A stretch of 64,000 nt of DNA from Multivorans sp965116445 (GTDB lineage: Bacteria > Acidobacteriota > Thermoanaerobaculia > Multivoradales > Multivoraceae): positions 1,922,001-1,986,000 of the forward strand of contig OZ220688.1 of assembly GCA_965116445.1 (NCBI GenBank), given 5' to 3'. Shown here in pieces: positions 38,790 to 47,856 of the stretch. The first letter of the stretch is position 1; each line of letters opens with the position of its first letter. A model generated the notes under the pieces. That model made no database searches. It saw only the letters and a list, made by a program, of their open reading frames with translations, and was not told the origin of the DNA. Made by a program: the position numbers and the translations under genes.

Positions 38790-40784
38790 ATGAGCGAATC
38801 GCAACGCACGCCTGAGGCCCAACCCACCCGGAACCGCGAGCCCCGAGCGCCGAAGGACGGTTCCGCGGTCTCGCGCCGCAGCTTCGTCGCCTCCGGCGCC
38901 GCGAGTGCCGCCGGCGTCGGGGCCGCCGCGCTTTTCGCCCAGCAGGCCAGGGCCGCCGCCGCAGACCGCGAGGATCGGCCGATCGCGATTCCCGAAGACA
39001 TCCCGCGCACCCGGAACGAAGCGCCCGACCCGGCCGAGTTCCCGATGAACGGCGCCCAGGTCTTCGCCCGCGCCTGCGCCCACGAAGGGCTCAAGGCCCT
39101 GTTCTGCGCGCCCGGCAACTACCAGGTGATCAACGCGATCGCCGCCGAGGGCATCCCGACCTACGGCGGCCGGACGGAAGGCGGCATGTGCGCCGCCGCC
39201 GACGGCTTCACCCGGGTCACCGGCGAGGTCGCCGCGTGCTCGGGCACCGAGGGACCCGGGTTCACGAACATGATCATGAACATCGGCGCCGCAAACGCCG
39301 CGCGCACTCCGCTGTTGGTCCTCGCCAGCAACATGACGGTCGGCGGCGACGACACGGAGCGCGGCATCCAGCGCGGCTACCAGCAGCCGACGACGGTCGG
39401 CCTGAAGAAGTACGGCAAGCGGCTGATCACGCCGAACCGGGTCTACGAGTACGCCGCCTACGCCTTCCGGCACCTGCGGTCCGGCGTACCGCGACCGGTG
39501 CATCTCGACTTCACCGGCGAGGTCGCCCGGGCCCGCTTCGAGACGCCGGACGACCTGCTCTACTACCACGACAAGAGCACCTACCGCACCGAGTCCCACC
39601 CCTACCCGTCCAGGGCGGACACGGCGAAGGCTGTGGAGATGATCCAGAAGGCCGAACGGCCGATCATCGTCGCCTCGACCGGCGTCTTCTACGACCGCGC
39701 GTGGGACGTGCTGAGGACGGTGGCCGAGCGCGCCGACATCGCGGTCGTCGAGTCGGGACCCATGCGCGGCCACTTCCCTGACAGCCACCCGCTCTCGGTG
39801 AGCACGGGACCCGACGCCCTGCTCTCGGCGGACCTCGTCGTCTTCGCCGGCCAGTACTCGATGCCCAACGTCGGCGAGGTGGCCTTCGACCCCGACGCGA
39901 AAGTCATCCGGATCGATCAGGACGCGGCGGACATCGGCCGCAACCTGCCGGTCGATCTCGGTCTCGTCGCCAGTGCCCGCGGCGGGCTGGAGGCGCTGGC
40001 CGAAGCGCTGCCCTCCGCGTCGCGCCCCGCCTGGCGCGCGGAACTCGCGGCCGCCCGCGACGCGTTCGAGAAGCAGAACGCGGAGTGGGTCGAACTCGGG
40101 TTGAAGCACAGCGCCGCCACAGACACGATTCATCCCGCCGTCATCGCGCACGAGCTCTCCTCCTTCCTCTACTCCGGCGATCTGCCGAAGGAGCAGACGA
40201 CGGTGGTTTCCGGCGGCTACGGGATCGCCCGCTACACCCGGCGGTGGCTGCGCGCCCACCGGCCGGGCCAGATCCTGAACGGCGCCTACCAGTACGGCGC
40301 GATCGGCCCGGATGTCGGCTACACGGTCGGCGCCGGCGCCGCGGTGATGAACGGCGTTGGCCCGCAGGCTCCGTACCGCGGCGCACCGGTGTTCGGGATC
40401 ACCGGCGACGCGGGAATGGGCTACTCCGGCATGGAGTTCGAGACGCTGGCCAAGTACCGCATTCCCGCGGTCGTCCTCGTGTACAACAACAACGCCTGGG
40501 GCGTCTTCGGTTCGGCGCGCCGCGCCACGCGCTCGATGCACATGTACCTGTTCCAGGAGAACCTCCGCTACGACAAGATCGCCGAAGGCCTCGGCGCCCG
40601 CGGCGAGTACGTCACCTCCCCCGAGCAACTTCGGGAGGCCCTCCCGCGCAGCTACGAGATGGCCGCGAACGACGGCGTCTCCACCCTGATCAACTGCCAG
40701 GCGATCAAGGAGTTCTGGACGAACGAGTACCCACCCGGCCTCCCCCGCAAGGTCGAACCCGGCTGCATGGCGTACTACCACTGA
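38790..40784 (+). CDS. Tat-exported thiamine diphosphate-dependent enzyme
   Basis: 664 residues from the ATG at 38790 (GGAG ten bases upstream; ATG at 38748 is less likely). The N-terminus has a twin-arginine signal, VSRRSFVASGAASAAGVGAA ALFAQQARA. Then come the three domains of the acetolactate synthase/oxalyl-CoA decarboxylase fold: the Pyr domain with the cofactor-activating Glu in GRTEGGMCAAADGFTRVTG and GTEGPGFTNMI; a central domain (~240-400); and the PP domain with the ThDP motif GDAGMGYSGMEFETL...VYNNNAWG. Folded-protein export with a ThDP cofactor is unusual. The adjacent cytochrome c suggests an oxidative 2-oxoacid reaction in the periplasm. The substrate is unknown; no flavin site can be judged by eye. 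Confidence 0.88.
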   Translation: MSESQRTPEAQPTRNREPRAPKDGSAVSRRSFVASGAASAAGVGAAALFAQQARAAAADREDRPIAIPEDIPRTRNEAPDPAEFPMNGAQVFARACAHEGLKALFCAPGNYQVINAIAAEGIPTYGGRTEGGMCAAADGFTRVTGEVAACSGTEGPGFTNMIMNIGAANAARTPLLVLASNMTVGGDDTERGIQRGYQQPTTVGLKKYGKRLITPNRVYEYAAYAFRHLRSGVPRPVHLDFTGEVARARFETPDDLLYYHDKSTYRTESHPYPSRADTAKAVEMIQKAERPIIVASTGVFYDRAWDVLRTVAERADIAVVESGPMRGHFPDSHPLSVSTGPDALLSADLVVFAGQYSMPNVGEVAFDPDAKVIRIDQDAADIGRNLPVDLGLVASARGGLEALAEALPSASRPAWRAELAAARDAFEKQNAEWVELGLKHSAATDTIHPAVIAHELSSFLYSGDLPKEQTTVVSGGYGIARYTRRWLRAHRPGQILNGAYQYGAIGPDVGYTVGAGAAVMNGVGPQAPYRGAPVFGITGDAGMGYSGMEFETLAKYRIPAVVLVYNNNAWGVFGSARRATRSMHMYLFQENLRYDKIAEGLGARGEYVTSPEQLREALPRSYEMAANDGVSTLINCQAIKEFWTNEYPPGLPRKVEPGCMAYYH

Positions 40785-40847
40785 CGACGGCCATGCTCAC
40801 CCGCTCGCGGAGGGGTCGGACCCAGCGGTACTCCACGCCACGCGTCG

Positions 40848-40918
40848 ACTGGGTGCGCCGGCGTCCCCGCCGGCTGCCGCCGCAGGCGGCCAAGTGGACG
40901 CGCCGCGAAGCGGCGACC
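40848..40918. repeat. Composite palindromic repeat, copy 2
   Basis: ACTGGGTGCGCCGGCGTCCC followed by CGCCGGC forms a hairpin (GCCGGCG/CGCCGGC) and is, read on the other strand, identical over about 27 bases to 58864-58893. It is followed by CGCCGCGAAGCGGCG (40901-40915), identical with flanks to 32991-33011. The element lies in the 175-base gap after the ThDP enzyme gene and could act as terminator or REP-type element. Confidence 0.7.
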
Positions 40919-40959
40919 GCATTGCACCCCGCAGACGCCGATGACCGGGTCAAACAGAT

Positions 40960-41433
40960 ATGACGCCGCCGCGTGAAACGGTGCTCTGCTGCTTGCAGGA
41001 GTACGCCGATCGGGGGATCTTTCGAGGATTCGGGGCAAGCGTTGACCGGAACGGCAACCTGGAGTGCCGGTTTCTGTGGCATGCCCCCGAGCCGCATCGG
41101 CTGCGGTTCGATCCAAGGCGCAGGGCGTTCGTGTCCGTCGATCTGTTGCCTGGCATTCCCTATCCGTCGGCCATGGACCGGGCACTTCGTGCCTATGTGG
41201 CGGGACGCGGTAGCGAGGATCTACCGGAGCACCGGCGCCTCGATCCGGCGAAGGCGAACGCCGGTTGCCGCAACCGGGCAGGCTCCGTGTCGATCGAGGT
41301 GCGCTGCCTGGACGGCGACTTCGAGTACGCCACCACCAGGGCGGTCAAGCTGGTCAACGAGGTCTTCCTGGACTTTCTCGCCGGTCCCTACGACGGCTAC
41401 ATGATCGAGCACTTCGGCGCGCCGGAGGAGTGA
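40960..41433 (+). CDS. Conserved hypothetical protein
   Basis: 157 residues, soluble, no signal or membrane segment. It starts MTPPRETVLCCLQEYADRGI and ends with a conserved-looking block VEVRCLDGDFEYATTRAVKL-type sequence (here IEVRCLDGDFEYATTRAVKL) VNEVFLDFLAGPYDGYMIEHFG. I recognise the layout as a widespread uncharacterised family but know no function. It is on its own between the palindromic repeat and the truncated DUF1761 copy. Confidence 0.7.
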   Translation: MTPPRETVLCCLQEYADRGIFRGFGASVDRNGNLECRFLWHAPEPHRLRFDPRRRAFVSVDLLPGIPYPSAMDRALRAYVAGRGSEDLPEHRRLDPAKANAGCRNRAGSVSIEVRCLDGDFEYATTRAVKLVNEVFLDFLAGPYDGYMIEHFGAPEE

Positions 41434-41507
41434 ACTCGGGCCAAGGTCTCCACCTCGCCTCAGCGCTACACTGGCTTGGCCCCCCAACCAAGGAAGAGGC
41501 GTTCCGA

Positions 41508-41666
41508 GTGCACCTGGCCGATCTGAACTGGCTTGCCGTTGTCGTGTCCGCCGCCGCCTTCTACGCTCTGGGCGCCGTCTGGTACTCCTTCCTGTTCGGC
41601 AAGGTGTCAGGCCACGGGACAAGTCACGGGTCTGCGCAGGTCTGCGCCATCGGGCCGAGAGGATGA
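41508..41666 (+). pseudogene. Truncated duplicate of the DUF1761 gene
   Basis: From the GTG at 41508 the translation is MHLADLNWLAVVVSAAAFYA LGAVWYSFLFGK, 32 residues nearly identical to the start of the intact gene at 37613, then the frame leaves homology (VSGHGTSHGSAQ) and stops. The upstream CGCTACACTGG (41465-41475) also matches 37566-37576. This is a partial duplication of promoter and first helix, ending just ahead of the 5' region of the giant protein gene, and probably marks a recombination point. Confidence 0.8.
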
Positions 41667-44600
41667 ACACTGTGGCCACCTCGCGCGACCTGTCCCGGCC
41701 CGGCCTCGTCAGGCTTCCTTGTCGCCGCGCAAGCCGCTACAATCACCCCGGTTGCTGGGAGGAAGCTCACCAAGCTTGGCAAGGGGGAGGGTATCCAGTA
41801 TGCAGACGGACGTTGATCGAACCGCGCCGTCCGGGCGCAGTGCCGCAAGCGGGCATTCGGACACGGCGCCGGTTGTACAATTCTGCCGAGCCGAGCCGAG
41901 CCGAGCCGAGCCGAGCCGAGCCGAGCCGAGCCGAGCCGAGCCGAGCCGAGCCGAGCCGAGCCGAGCCGAGCCGAGCCTTAAAACCCTTCCCTTCGACTCA
42001 AGCGTCTGCGCGGCGCCGCGTTCCAGGGCCGACACCATCTTCGTCTGACGCCGGCCCCTGCGCGACCGGCCGCTCCTCCGCACCATCCCCGGAATCCAGT
42101 CCGGCCGCGGGCGGTCCGCGCCGCGCGGCGGCGAGGCCGCCGCTTGGGCTGGCGGCCTCGCTGATCGCCCTGTGGATCGCGGTGTCCCCGCTGACTCCCG
42201 TAGCCTACGGCCAAAGCACCATAACCGTTGACTTCGACCGGGTAGTTTTCTACGACCGAAACGAAGACCTGATCTACCGAGACTACAACGTGCAGGAGGG
42301 CGCGACGCTGCGCCCCATCCTCAAGTTCAGTGCTGCGACCCCTTCGGCTGCAACCTTCTCGGTCCTGGCCGAAGCCGGCACCGCCCCTGCCGAAGCCGGC
42401 GCCGCCACCGCCGATGTGGACTTCCCCGCCGGACTCCACACCTTCACGGTGCCGGCGGGCAGCATCCGGCACAGCTTCGAGATTTCCATCCCTTGGGATG
42501 CGGAGATCGAGGGCTACGAGAATTTCACCCTCACGCTGCAAACGCCGCCGAGCGGCTACGCGTTGAGACACGCCACCGCCACGGTGCAGATCGTCAACGT
42601 TGCGCTCTCTCCGAGCGACTGGACTCTCAATCCGAGCGGCCTGACTACCGGCGACCAGTACCGGCTGCTGTTCAAGACCGGCAACCGGCGCAACGGCGCT
42701 TCCAGCAACATCGATGTCTACGACGCCTTTGTCCGCAATCGATCCAGCGACCACCCCTGGCATCCCGATATCGAGAAGTACGCCGACACATTCCGTGTTG
42801 TCGGCAGTGTGCACCGTTGGGTTGCAGGCACTACGCCCAGCAATACGCGCAGGGTGGACGCTTCCTGGCGCACCGCCACCGGCGTGACCTTGCGCCCACA
42901 GCGACCGAACCTACCCGGCCATACGACCTTCACCACGCCGATCTACTGGCTGAACGGGGTGCAGATCGCGCCTCACCACAACCAGTTCTGGACCGGGGCC
43001 TGGGGAGACGCCAACGCGGAGGCCAATCAGCGCCACGCCGACGGCGAGGCGGCCACCACCACCCAAGGCGCCAACACGGGCACTTTGGATTCAGCAGACA
43101 ACAATTCCGTTGTTCAACAGATTGCAGGCACCCACCAACGGTCCAGAGCTCTGGGCAACAACGTTGTGGCTTATGGCCACGATGGACCCGCACCCGACCG
43201 GCTCACCAGCGCCATCTGGTTAAACACACACTCCAGAAACAATCTCCGGCCCTACTTCGGCATCTCCGCGGTCCATGAGGTGGGGGACTTCCAGACGGCG
43301 GACCCCGTGGTCTCGATCGAGGGGCTCGGAAGAATCCATGAGGGCGGGGACGCGTCGTTCACCGTCACGGCGAGCGCTGCACCCACCTCCGACCTGACCA
43401 TCAACCTCAACGTCAGGGAATCCACCGTCGGCGGCGCCAACTACGTCGCCAACGGACAGGAAGGCGACCGAACCGTCGTCATTCGGGCCGGCCAACGAAC
43501 CGCGAAGCTCACGGTCCCCACCACCGGACATCCCAGACGCGAGCCCGACGGTCGGGTCATCGCCTCCATTCTGCCCGGAAGCGGCTATGCCGCCGCCGAC
43601 CATACCGATCCGAACATGCGCTCCTGGCACCGCACCTCAGTCAGAAGCAACAACGACGTGATTCAGCTGAGCGACGCAACCAGGAGCGTCGCCGAGTTCG
43701 GCAATCACAAGGATAACGGCGGCGTAAGGATCTCGGTGCAAATCGGCGGCGGAATGAATCCGCAGGGCCACGCCCGCACCATCAACTACACCGTCGGCGG
43801 CACGGCGACCCGCGGCGACGGCAAGGACTACACCATCGATGGCTGCACGTCCTCGACCTGCAGCGTGAGACTGCGCGCGAACACCTACGGCGTCCCGATC
43901 ACCATCTACGTGAACAACGACGGCCTCGATGAGAACGACGAGACCATCATCCTCACCCTGCAAGACGGCAGCGGCTACACGCTGAACAAGGACAAGAGAA
44001 CAGCCACGGTGACGATTGGCGACGACGACACCCGGGGCCTGAGTTTCCGGCGGCGCTGGGCGGACGTGAAAGAAGGCGCCAGCGAGACCTACACCGTGAA
44101 GCTGAGGTCGCAGCCGACCGCCGCGGTGACGGTTGGGATTGTCTCCAACAACCCGGACGTGACGGTCAGCCCGACCTCGCTCACCTTCAATCCCAGCGGC
44201 AGCAATCTCTGGAGCCGGGCGCGGGCGGTGACGGTATCGGCCGCGCAGGACAGCGACGCGGTGGACGATGAAGCCACCCTGACCCACACCACGTCGGGCG
44301 GGGACTACGGCGGCACGGGCGCGCTGAGCATCGGCCGGCCGGTCAGCGTGGACGACGACGACACCAGCACCACCACGACGGGACCCCAGTTGCCCCGGAT
44401 CAGTCTCGCCGGCGGGTCCGCAGTGACCGAAGGCGCCGCAGCCAGCTTCACGGTGAACGCCGACCCGGCGCCGACCGCACGCCTCACGGTCAACGTCGAG
44501 GTCATTGAGCCCCCCGGCCAGGACTTCGTTGCCGGGAATCAGGAAGGGGTCAGGACCGTCACGCTGAACGCGGGCGCGACCTCCACGACCTTCACCGTGC

Positions 44601-47600
44601 CCACGGTGAACGACAACACGGACGAGGACGATGGCACCTTGCAGGTGTTCGTGAACGACGGCACCGGCTATAGCGCCGGCCAAGGGGCCGTGGTCACGGT
44701 CCGCGACGACGACGACCCGACTCCCAGAGTGTCTTTCGCTTTGGGGACCTCGACCGTCCCCGAGGCCGGTGGAACAGGTGAGGTGGATGTAGTTCTCACT
44801 GCGCCTGCCCCGTCCGGCGGCCTCACGCTCCGTTACAGCGTCGCCGGCACCGGGACGGCGGGCAGCGGCAACGACTTCACGATTCAGAACTCCGGCACCG
44901 TGAGCGTCGCGGCCGGCACTGCCTCTGCGACGATTTCGGTTGTGATCAACGACGACAGCACTGTGGAGAACGCCGAGACGGTCATTCTGACCCTCGCGGG
45001 CGGCGCGGGTTACACGCTGGGCAGTACGACGGTCCAAACGCTGACGATCACGGACAACGACGGTCCGACCCTGCCCTCGGCTTCCTTCACCTCGGCGTCT
45101 TCAAGCGCGGCCGAGAGCGCAGGCACGCAGAGTCTGCCGGTCGACCTGTCCTCGGCCGCACCTTCGGGGGGTCTCACGCTCAGGTACAGCGTCACCGGCT
45201 CGGCGGTGCCGGGCAGCGGCAACGACTTCACGATCCAGAGCTCCGGCACCGTGAGCGTCGCGGCCGGGGATACCTCCACGACCATCTCGGTGGCCATCAA
45301 CGACGACGGCGCCGTTGAGAACGCCGAGACGGTAGTCCTGACCCTCACCGGCGGCACGGGCTACACGGTGGGCGCCCCCAGCGTCCATACCCTGACGATT
45401 ACCGACAACGACGGCACCGGTCAGGCAATTCTGTCGCTCAGCGGGCCCGCCGGCGCCGACGAGGGCGACTCGGGCACGTCCGACAAGTACTTCACGGTGA
45501 GTCTGTCGAGGGCGCCGTCGAGATTCGTGTCCTGGCGGCTCTGCTTCACCGGCACCGCGACCATCGACGCATCGGGCGGCGGAACCATTCCGGCCAACGC
45601 CGACTACCAGGCCATTTCCGGCCAGACGCCCATAGACTTGAGCGGCAGGAGCCCCGTATGCACGGATCGGCTGTTCCGGCCATCCTCATCCCTTGCGAAC
45701 ACCGACATCGGTGTCCGGATCAAGGGCGACACCGATTCCGAGTCCGACGAGACGGTGATTGCGACGCTGAGTATCGACGACGGGCCTGCCGACGTGGTTC
45801 TGGGGACGTCCGCGGCGACGTACACGATCCGCAACGACGATGACATATCGCTGCCCACGGCGGCGTCCTTCGCTTCCAGGTCTTCGACCGCGGCCGAGAA
45901 CGCCGGCACGCGCAACGTGAGGGTCGATCTCTCCCAAGCCGCTCCTTCGGGTGGTCTCACGCTGTCCTACGGCGTCACCGGAACCGCGACGGTCGGCAGC
46001 GACTTCACCATCCGGAACTCCGGCACGCTGAGGATCGCGGCAGCGGCGACCTCGGCGGTCATCCCGATTACCATCAACGACGACGCCACCCGGGAATACG
46101 CCGAGACGGTGATCCTGACCCTCACCGGCGGTACGGGCTACACGCTCGGCAGTCGCAGGGTCCATAGGCTGACCATCACCGACAACGACGATCCGGACGC
46201 GCTGGAAATGGCAACGGTTTCCGTGAGCGACGCGCAGGGATACAAGGCCTGCGAGAGCATCACCTTCACGATCTCGGTCAGCCGGGCGATCGATGCGGAG
46301 ACGGAACCCAACGGCATCGGCATTTCGATCCGGACCCGGGAGTCGGAACCGGTGTCGGCGGAGGAGGGAACGGACTTCCACGCCAAGGCGGAAACGTTCC
46401 AGCTCAGTCCCGGCGACAACCTGCAGAAGAAGTTCCGGGTGCGCCTGGTCGAATCGCCGAACGAGGGCCGCGCGCCGAAGACCTTCGAAGTGGTCCTCCA
46501 CAACGTGACCGGTGCCGAGATCGGTGATGGTGTCGCGATCGGCACGATCCTGGATGACTTCCCCATCGCAGGCTGTTCCGTCAATCAGGCGCATGCCCCG
46601 CTGGTGCCGAGTTGGTCGAATCCGCTGCGCGAGGGACTTGTGCGGATCGTCAACCCGTCCGCGCAAGCCGGCGAGGTGCGGGTCGTGGCGATTGACGACG
46701 CCGGATGGCGGAGCGCGCCGCTCACGCTGGCCATCGGCGCCGGCGAGTCCGTCCAGTTCACGTCGCGCGACCTCGAATGGGGCAACGCGGCGATGGGGCT
46801 GAAGGGCGCCACCGGACCGGGCACTGGCGACTGGCGGCTTGAGATTGCCAGCAACGTGGATGTTCAGGTGCTGCCGTATGCCCGCGCGGCCGACGGCACG
46901 CTGAACGCGATGGGCAGTGTCGCCCCGGTGGCGGACAACGTCCACCGCGTGGCGCTGTTCGGTCCGGCGGACAGCACCGGCGCAGCCAGCAAGCTGCGCC
47001 TGACAAACCGGGGCGCGCAAGCGCTGCACGCAAACATCACCGGCGTCGACGACACCGGCGTCTCACCGGGCGGCATCGTGTCGGTGGAGCTCGAAGCAGA
47101 CGAATCGGTGCTGCTTGCCGCCCAAGAGCTCGAAGCGGGCGGCCCGAACCTGCTCGGTGCGCTCGGCGACGGCGAGGGCCAGTGGCGGCTTCGCATCGAC
47201 TCGGACGGCGACCTTGCGGTGATGAACCTGATCGAGACGTCCGACGGCCGCCTGGCGAACCTGTCGGGCGTCACCACCACGGTCGTCCCGGCCCGCAAGG
47301 CCCATGTCGTGACGCACTTCCCGTCGAGTGCCGAAGCATCGACGGAGGGCGTGGTGCGCATCGTGAACCGTTCCGGCAACCGGGCCTCGATCCGCATCCA
47401 GCCGCACGACAGCACGGGCTGGCGCTACCCGTCCCTCACGTTGACGCTCGGTGCCGGCGAAGCGGCGAACCTGGACGCCTGGGACCTCGAGCAGGGCAAC
47501 GCGTCCAAGGGCCTGGCCGGCAGCACCGGACCCGGCACGAGCGGTCCCTGGCGCCTGGAGATCCTGAGCGACACGGACATCAACGTGCTGACCTTCGCCC

Positions 47601-47671
47601 GCTCCGCCGACGGCTTGCGGGGGCCCCTGCCCGGGGATGCGGCGGCCGACAGGAACGAGGCGGCGCGGTAG
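41663..47671 (+). CDS. Giant Calx-beta surface protein, probably phase-variable, OFF relative to best start
   Basis: The frame is open from an ATG at 41663 (2002 codons), but that ATG has no spaced ribosome binding site. The tract of GCCGA units encodes AEPSR repeats (~75-105). The hydrophobic export signal LAASLIALWIAVSPLTPVAYG comes at ~158-178, and no ATG, GTG or TTG lies between tract and signal. The best start, ATG 41800 with AAGGGGGAGG, is one frame off. Mature part: a Calx-beta-like domain (~180-310); an unnamed domain DWTLNPSGLTTGDQYRLLFK ... YFGISAVHEVG (~320-530) shared with 12402-18155; several Calx-beta repeats (~540-1630, each ending in TITDND/DDD loops); and three ~110-residue C-terminal repeats (GLVRIVNPSAQAGEVRVVAI, GTGDWRLEIASNVDVQVLPY type). 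Likely an extracellular adhesin. Confidence 0.85.
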   Translation: MNTVATSRDLSRPGLVRLPCRRASRYNHPGCWEEAHQAWQGGGYPVCRRTLIEPRRPGAVPQAGIRTRRRLYNSAEPSRAEPSRAEPSRAEPSRAEPSRAEPSRALKPFPSTQASARRRVPGPTPSSSDAGPCATGRSSAPSPESSPAAGGPRRAAARPPLGLAASLIALWIAVSPLTPVAYGQSTITVDFDRVVFYDRNEDLIYRDYNVQEGATLRPILKFSAATPSAATFSVLAEAGTAPAEAGAATADVDFPAGLHTFTVPAGSIRHSFEISIPWDAEIEGYENFTLTLQTPPSGYALRHATATVQIVNVALSPSDWTLNPSGLTTGDQYRLLFKTGNRRNGASSNIDVYDAFVRNRSSDHPWHPDIEKYADTFRVVGSVHRWVAGTTPSNTRRVDASWRTATGVTLRPQRPNLPGHTTFTTPIYWLNGVQIAPHHNQFWTGAWGDANAEANQRHADGEAATTTQGANTGTLDSADNNSVVQQIAGTHQRSRALGNNVVAYGHDGPAPDRLTSAIWLNTHSRNNLRPYFGISAVHEVGDFQTADPVVSIEGLGRIHEGGDASFTVTASAAPTSDLTINLNVRESTVGGANYVANGQEGDRTVVIRAGQRTAKLTVPTTGHPRREPDGRVIASILPGSGYAAADHTDPNMRSWHRTSVRSNNDVIQLSDATRSVAEFGNHKDNGGVRISVQIGGGMNPQGHARTINYTVGGTATRGDGKDYTIDGCTSSTCSVRLRANTYGVPITIYVNNDGLDENDETIILTLQDGSGYTLNKDKRTATVTIGDDDTRGLSFRRRWADVKEGASETYTVKLRSQPTAAVTVGIVSNNPDVTVSPTSLTFNPSGSNLWSRARAVTVSAAQDSDAVDDEATLTHTTSGGDYGGTGALSIGRPVSVDDDDTSTTTTGPQLPRISLAGGSAVTEGAAASFTVNADPAPTARLTVNVEVIEPPGQDFVAGNQEGVRTVTLNAGATSTTFTVPTVNDNTDEDDGTLQVFVNDGTGYSAGQGAVVTVRDDDDPTPRVSFALGTSTVPEAGGTGEVDVVLTAPAPSGGLTLRYSVAGTGTAGSGNDFTIQNSGTVSVAAGTASATISVVINDDSTVENAETVILTLAGGAGYTLGSTTVQTLTITDNDGPTLPSASFTSASSSAAESAGTQSLPVDLSSAAPSGGLTLRYSVTGSAVPGSGNDFTIQSSGTVSVAAGDTSTTISVAINDDGAVENAETVVLTLTGGTGYTVGAPSVHTLTITDNDGTGQAILSLSGPAGADEGDSGTSDKYFTVSLSRAPSRFVSWRLCFTGTATIDASGGGTIPANADYQAISGQTPIDLSGRSPVCTDRLFRPSSSLANTDIGVRIKGDTDSESDETVIATLSIDDGPADVVLGTSAATYTIRNDDDISLPTAASFASRSSTAAENAGTRNVRVDLSQAAPSGGLTLSYGVTGTATVGSDFTIRNSGTLRIAAAATSAVIPITINDDATREYAETVILTLTGGTGYTLGSRRVHRLTITDNDDPDALEMATVSVSDAQGYKACESITFTISVSRAIDAETEPNGIGISIRTRESEPVSAEEGTDFHAKAETFQLSPGDNLQKKFRVRLVESPNEGRAPKTFEVVLHNVTGAEIGDGVAIGTILDDFPIAGCSVNQAHAPLVPSWSNPLREGLVRIVNPSAQAGEVRVVAIDDAGWRSAPLTLAIGAGESVQFTSRDLEWGNAAMGLKGATGPGTGDWRLEIASNVDVQVLPYARAADGTLNAMGSVAPVADNVHRVALFGPADSTGAASKLRLTNRGAQALHANITGVDDTGVSPGGIVSVELEADESVLLAAQELEAGGPNLLGALGDGEGQWRLRIDSDGDLAVMNLIETSDGRLANLSGVTTTVVPARKAHVVTHFPSSAEASTEGVVRIVNRSGNRASIRIQPHDSTGWRYPSLTLTLGAGEAANLDAWDLEQGNASKGLAGSTGPGTSGPWRLEILSDTDINVLTFARSADGLRGPLPGDAAADRNEAAR
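41781..41802 (+). promoter_or_regulatory. Ribosome binding site and ATG upstream of the pentamer tract
   Basis: AAGGGGGAGG (41781-41790) is nine bases before the ATG at 41800-41802, the strongest initiation signal in this region. A TACAAT (41738-41743) further upstream could be a -10 box, without a clear -35. Translation from this ATG reads MQTDVDRTAPSGRSAASGHS, passes through the tract and stops at 42048 after 82 residues, out of frame with the giant protein. Confidence 0.6.
41885..41977 (+). repeat. Pentanucleotide tract: 18 perfect GCCGA copies
   Basis: Eighteen uninterrupted GCCGA units (41885-41974) plus GCC. Because five is not a multiple of three, gain or loss of a unit shifts the downstream frame. 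Perfect tracts of this length mutate readily by slipped-strand mispairing. One added unit, or loss of two, joins ATG 41800 to the giant surface protein. Confidence 0.95.
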
Positions 47672-47856
47672 CGTGAGGCTTGGCAACAGGCCCCACCGTG
47701 GTCCGAGCCGCCTGACGGCGACGGCAGAGTCTGCCGAGCCCTGCGCTCGCTCTGATACAGAATCGAGCGATGCAGGTTCCCGGACAGGGTTGTTGCACTC
47801 AACGAGTGAGTGTCCTTCAAGGACCGCTCGCCGCACCCCGGCGAAGGGGGCTCTAC

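Noticed and set aside
41885..41977. Possible CRISPR or satellite array
   Set aside because: The unit is a perfect 5-base repeat without spacers; it is a microsatellite, not CRISPR.
47672..47856. Possible small gene between the giant protein and the CRTAC1-type gene
   Set aside because: Frames here are Arg/Ser-rich shadows; only an uncertain N-terminal extension of the next gene is supportable.
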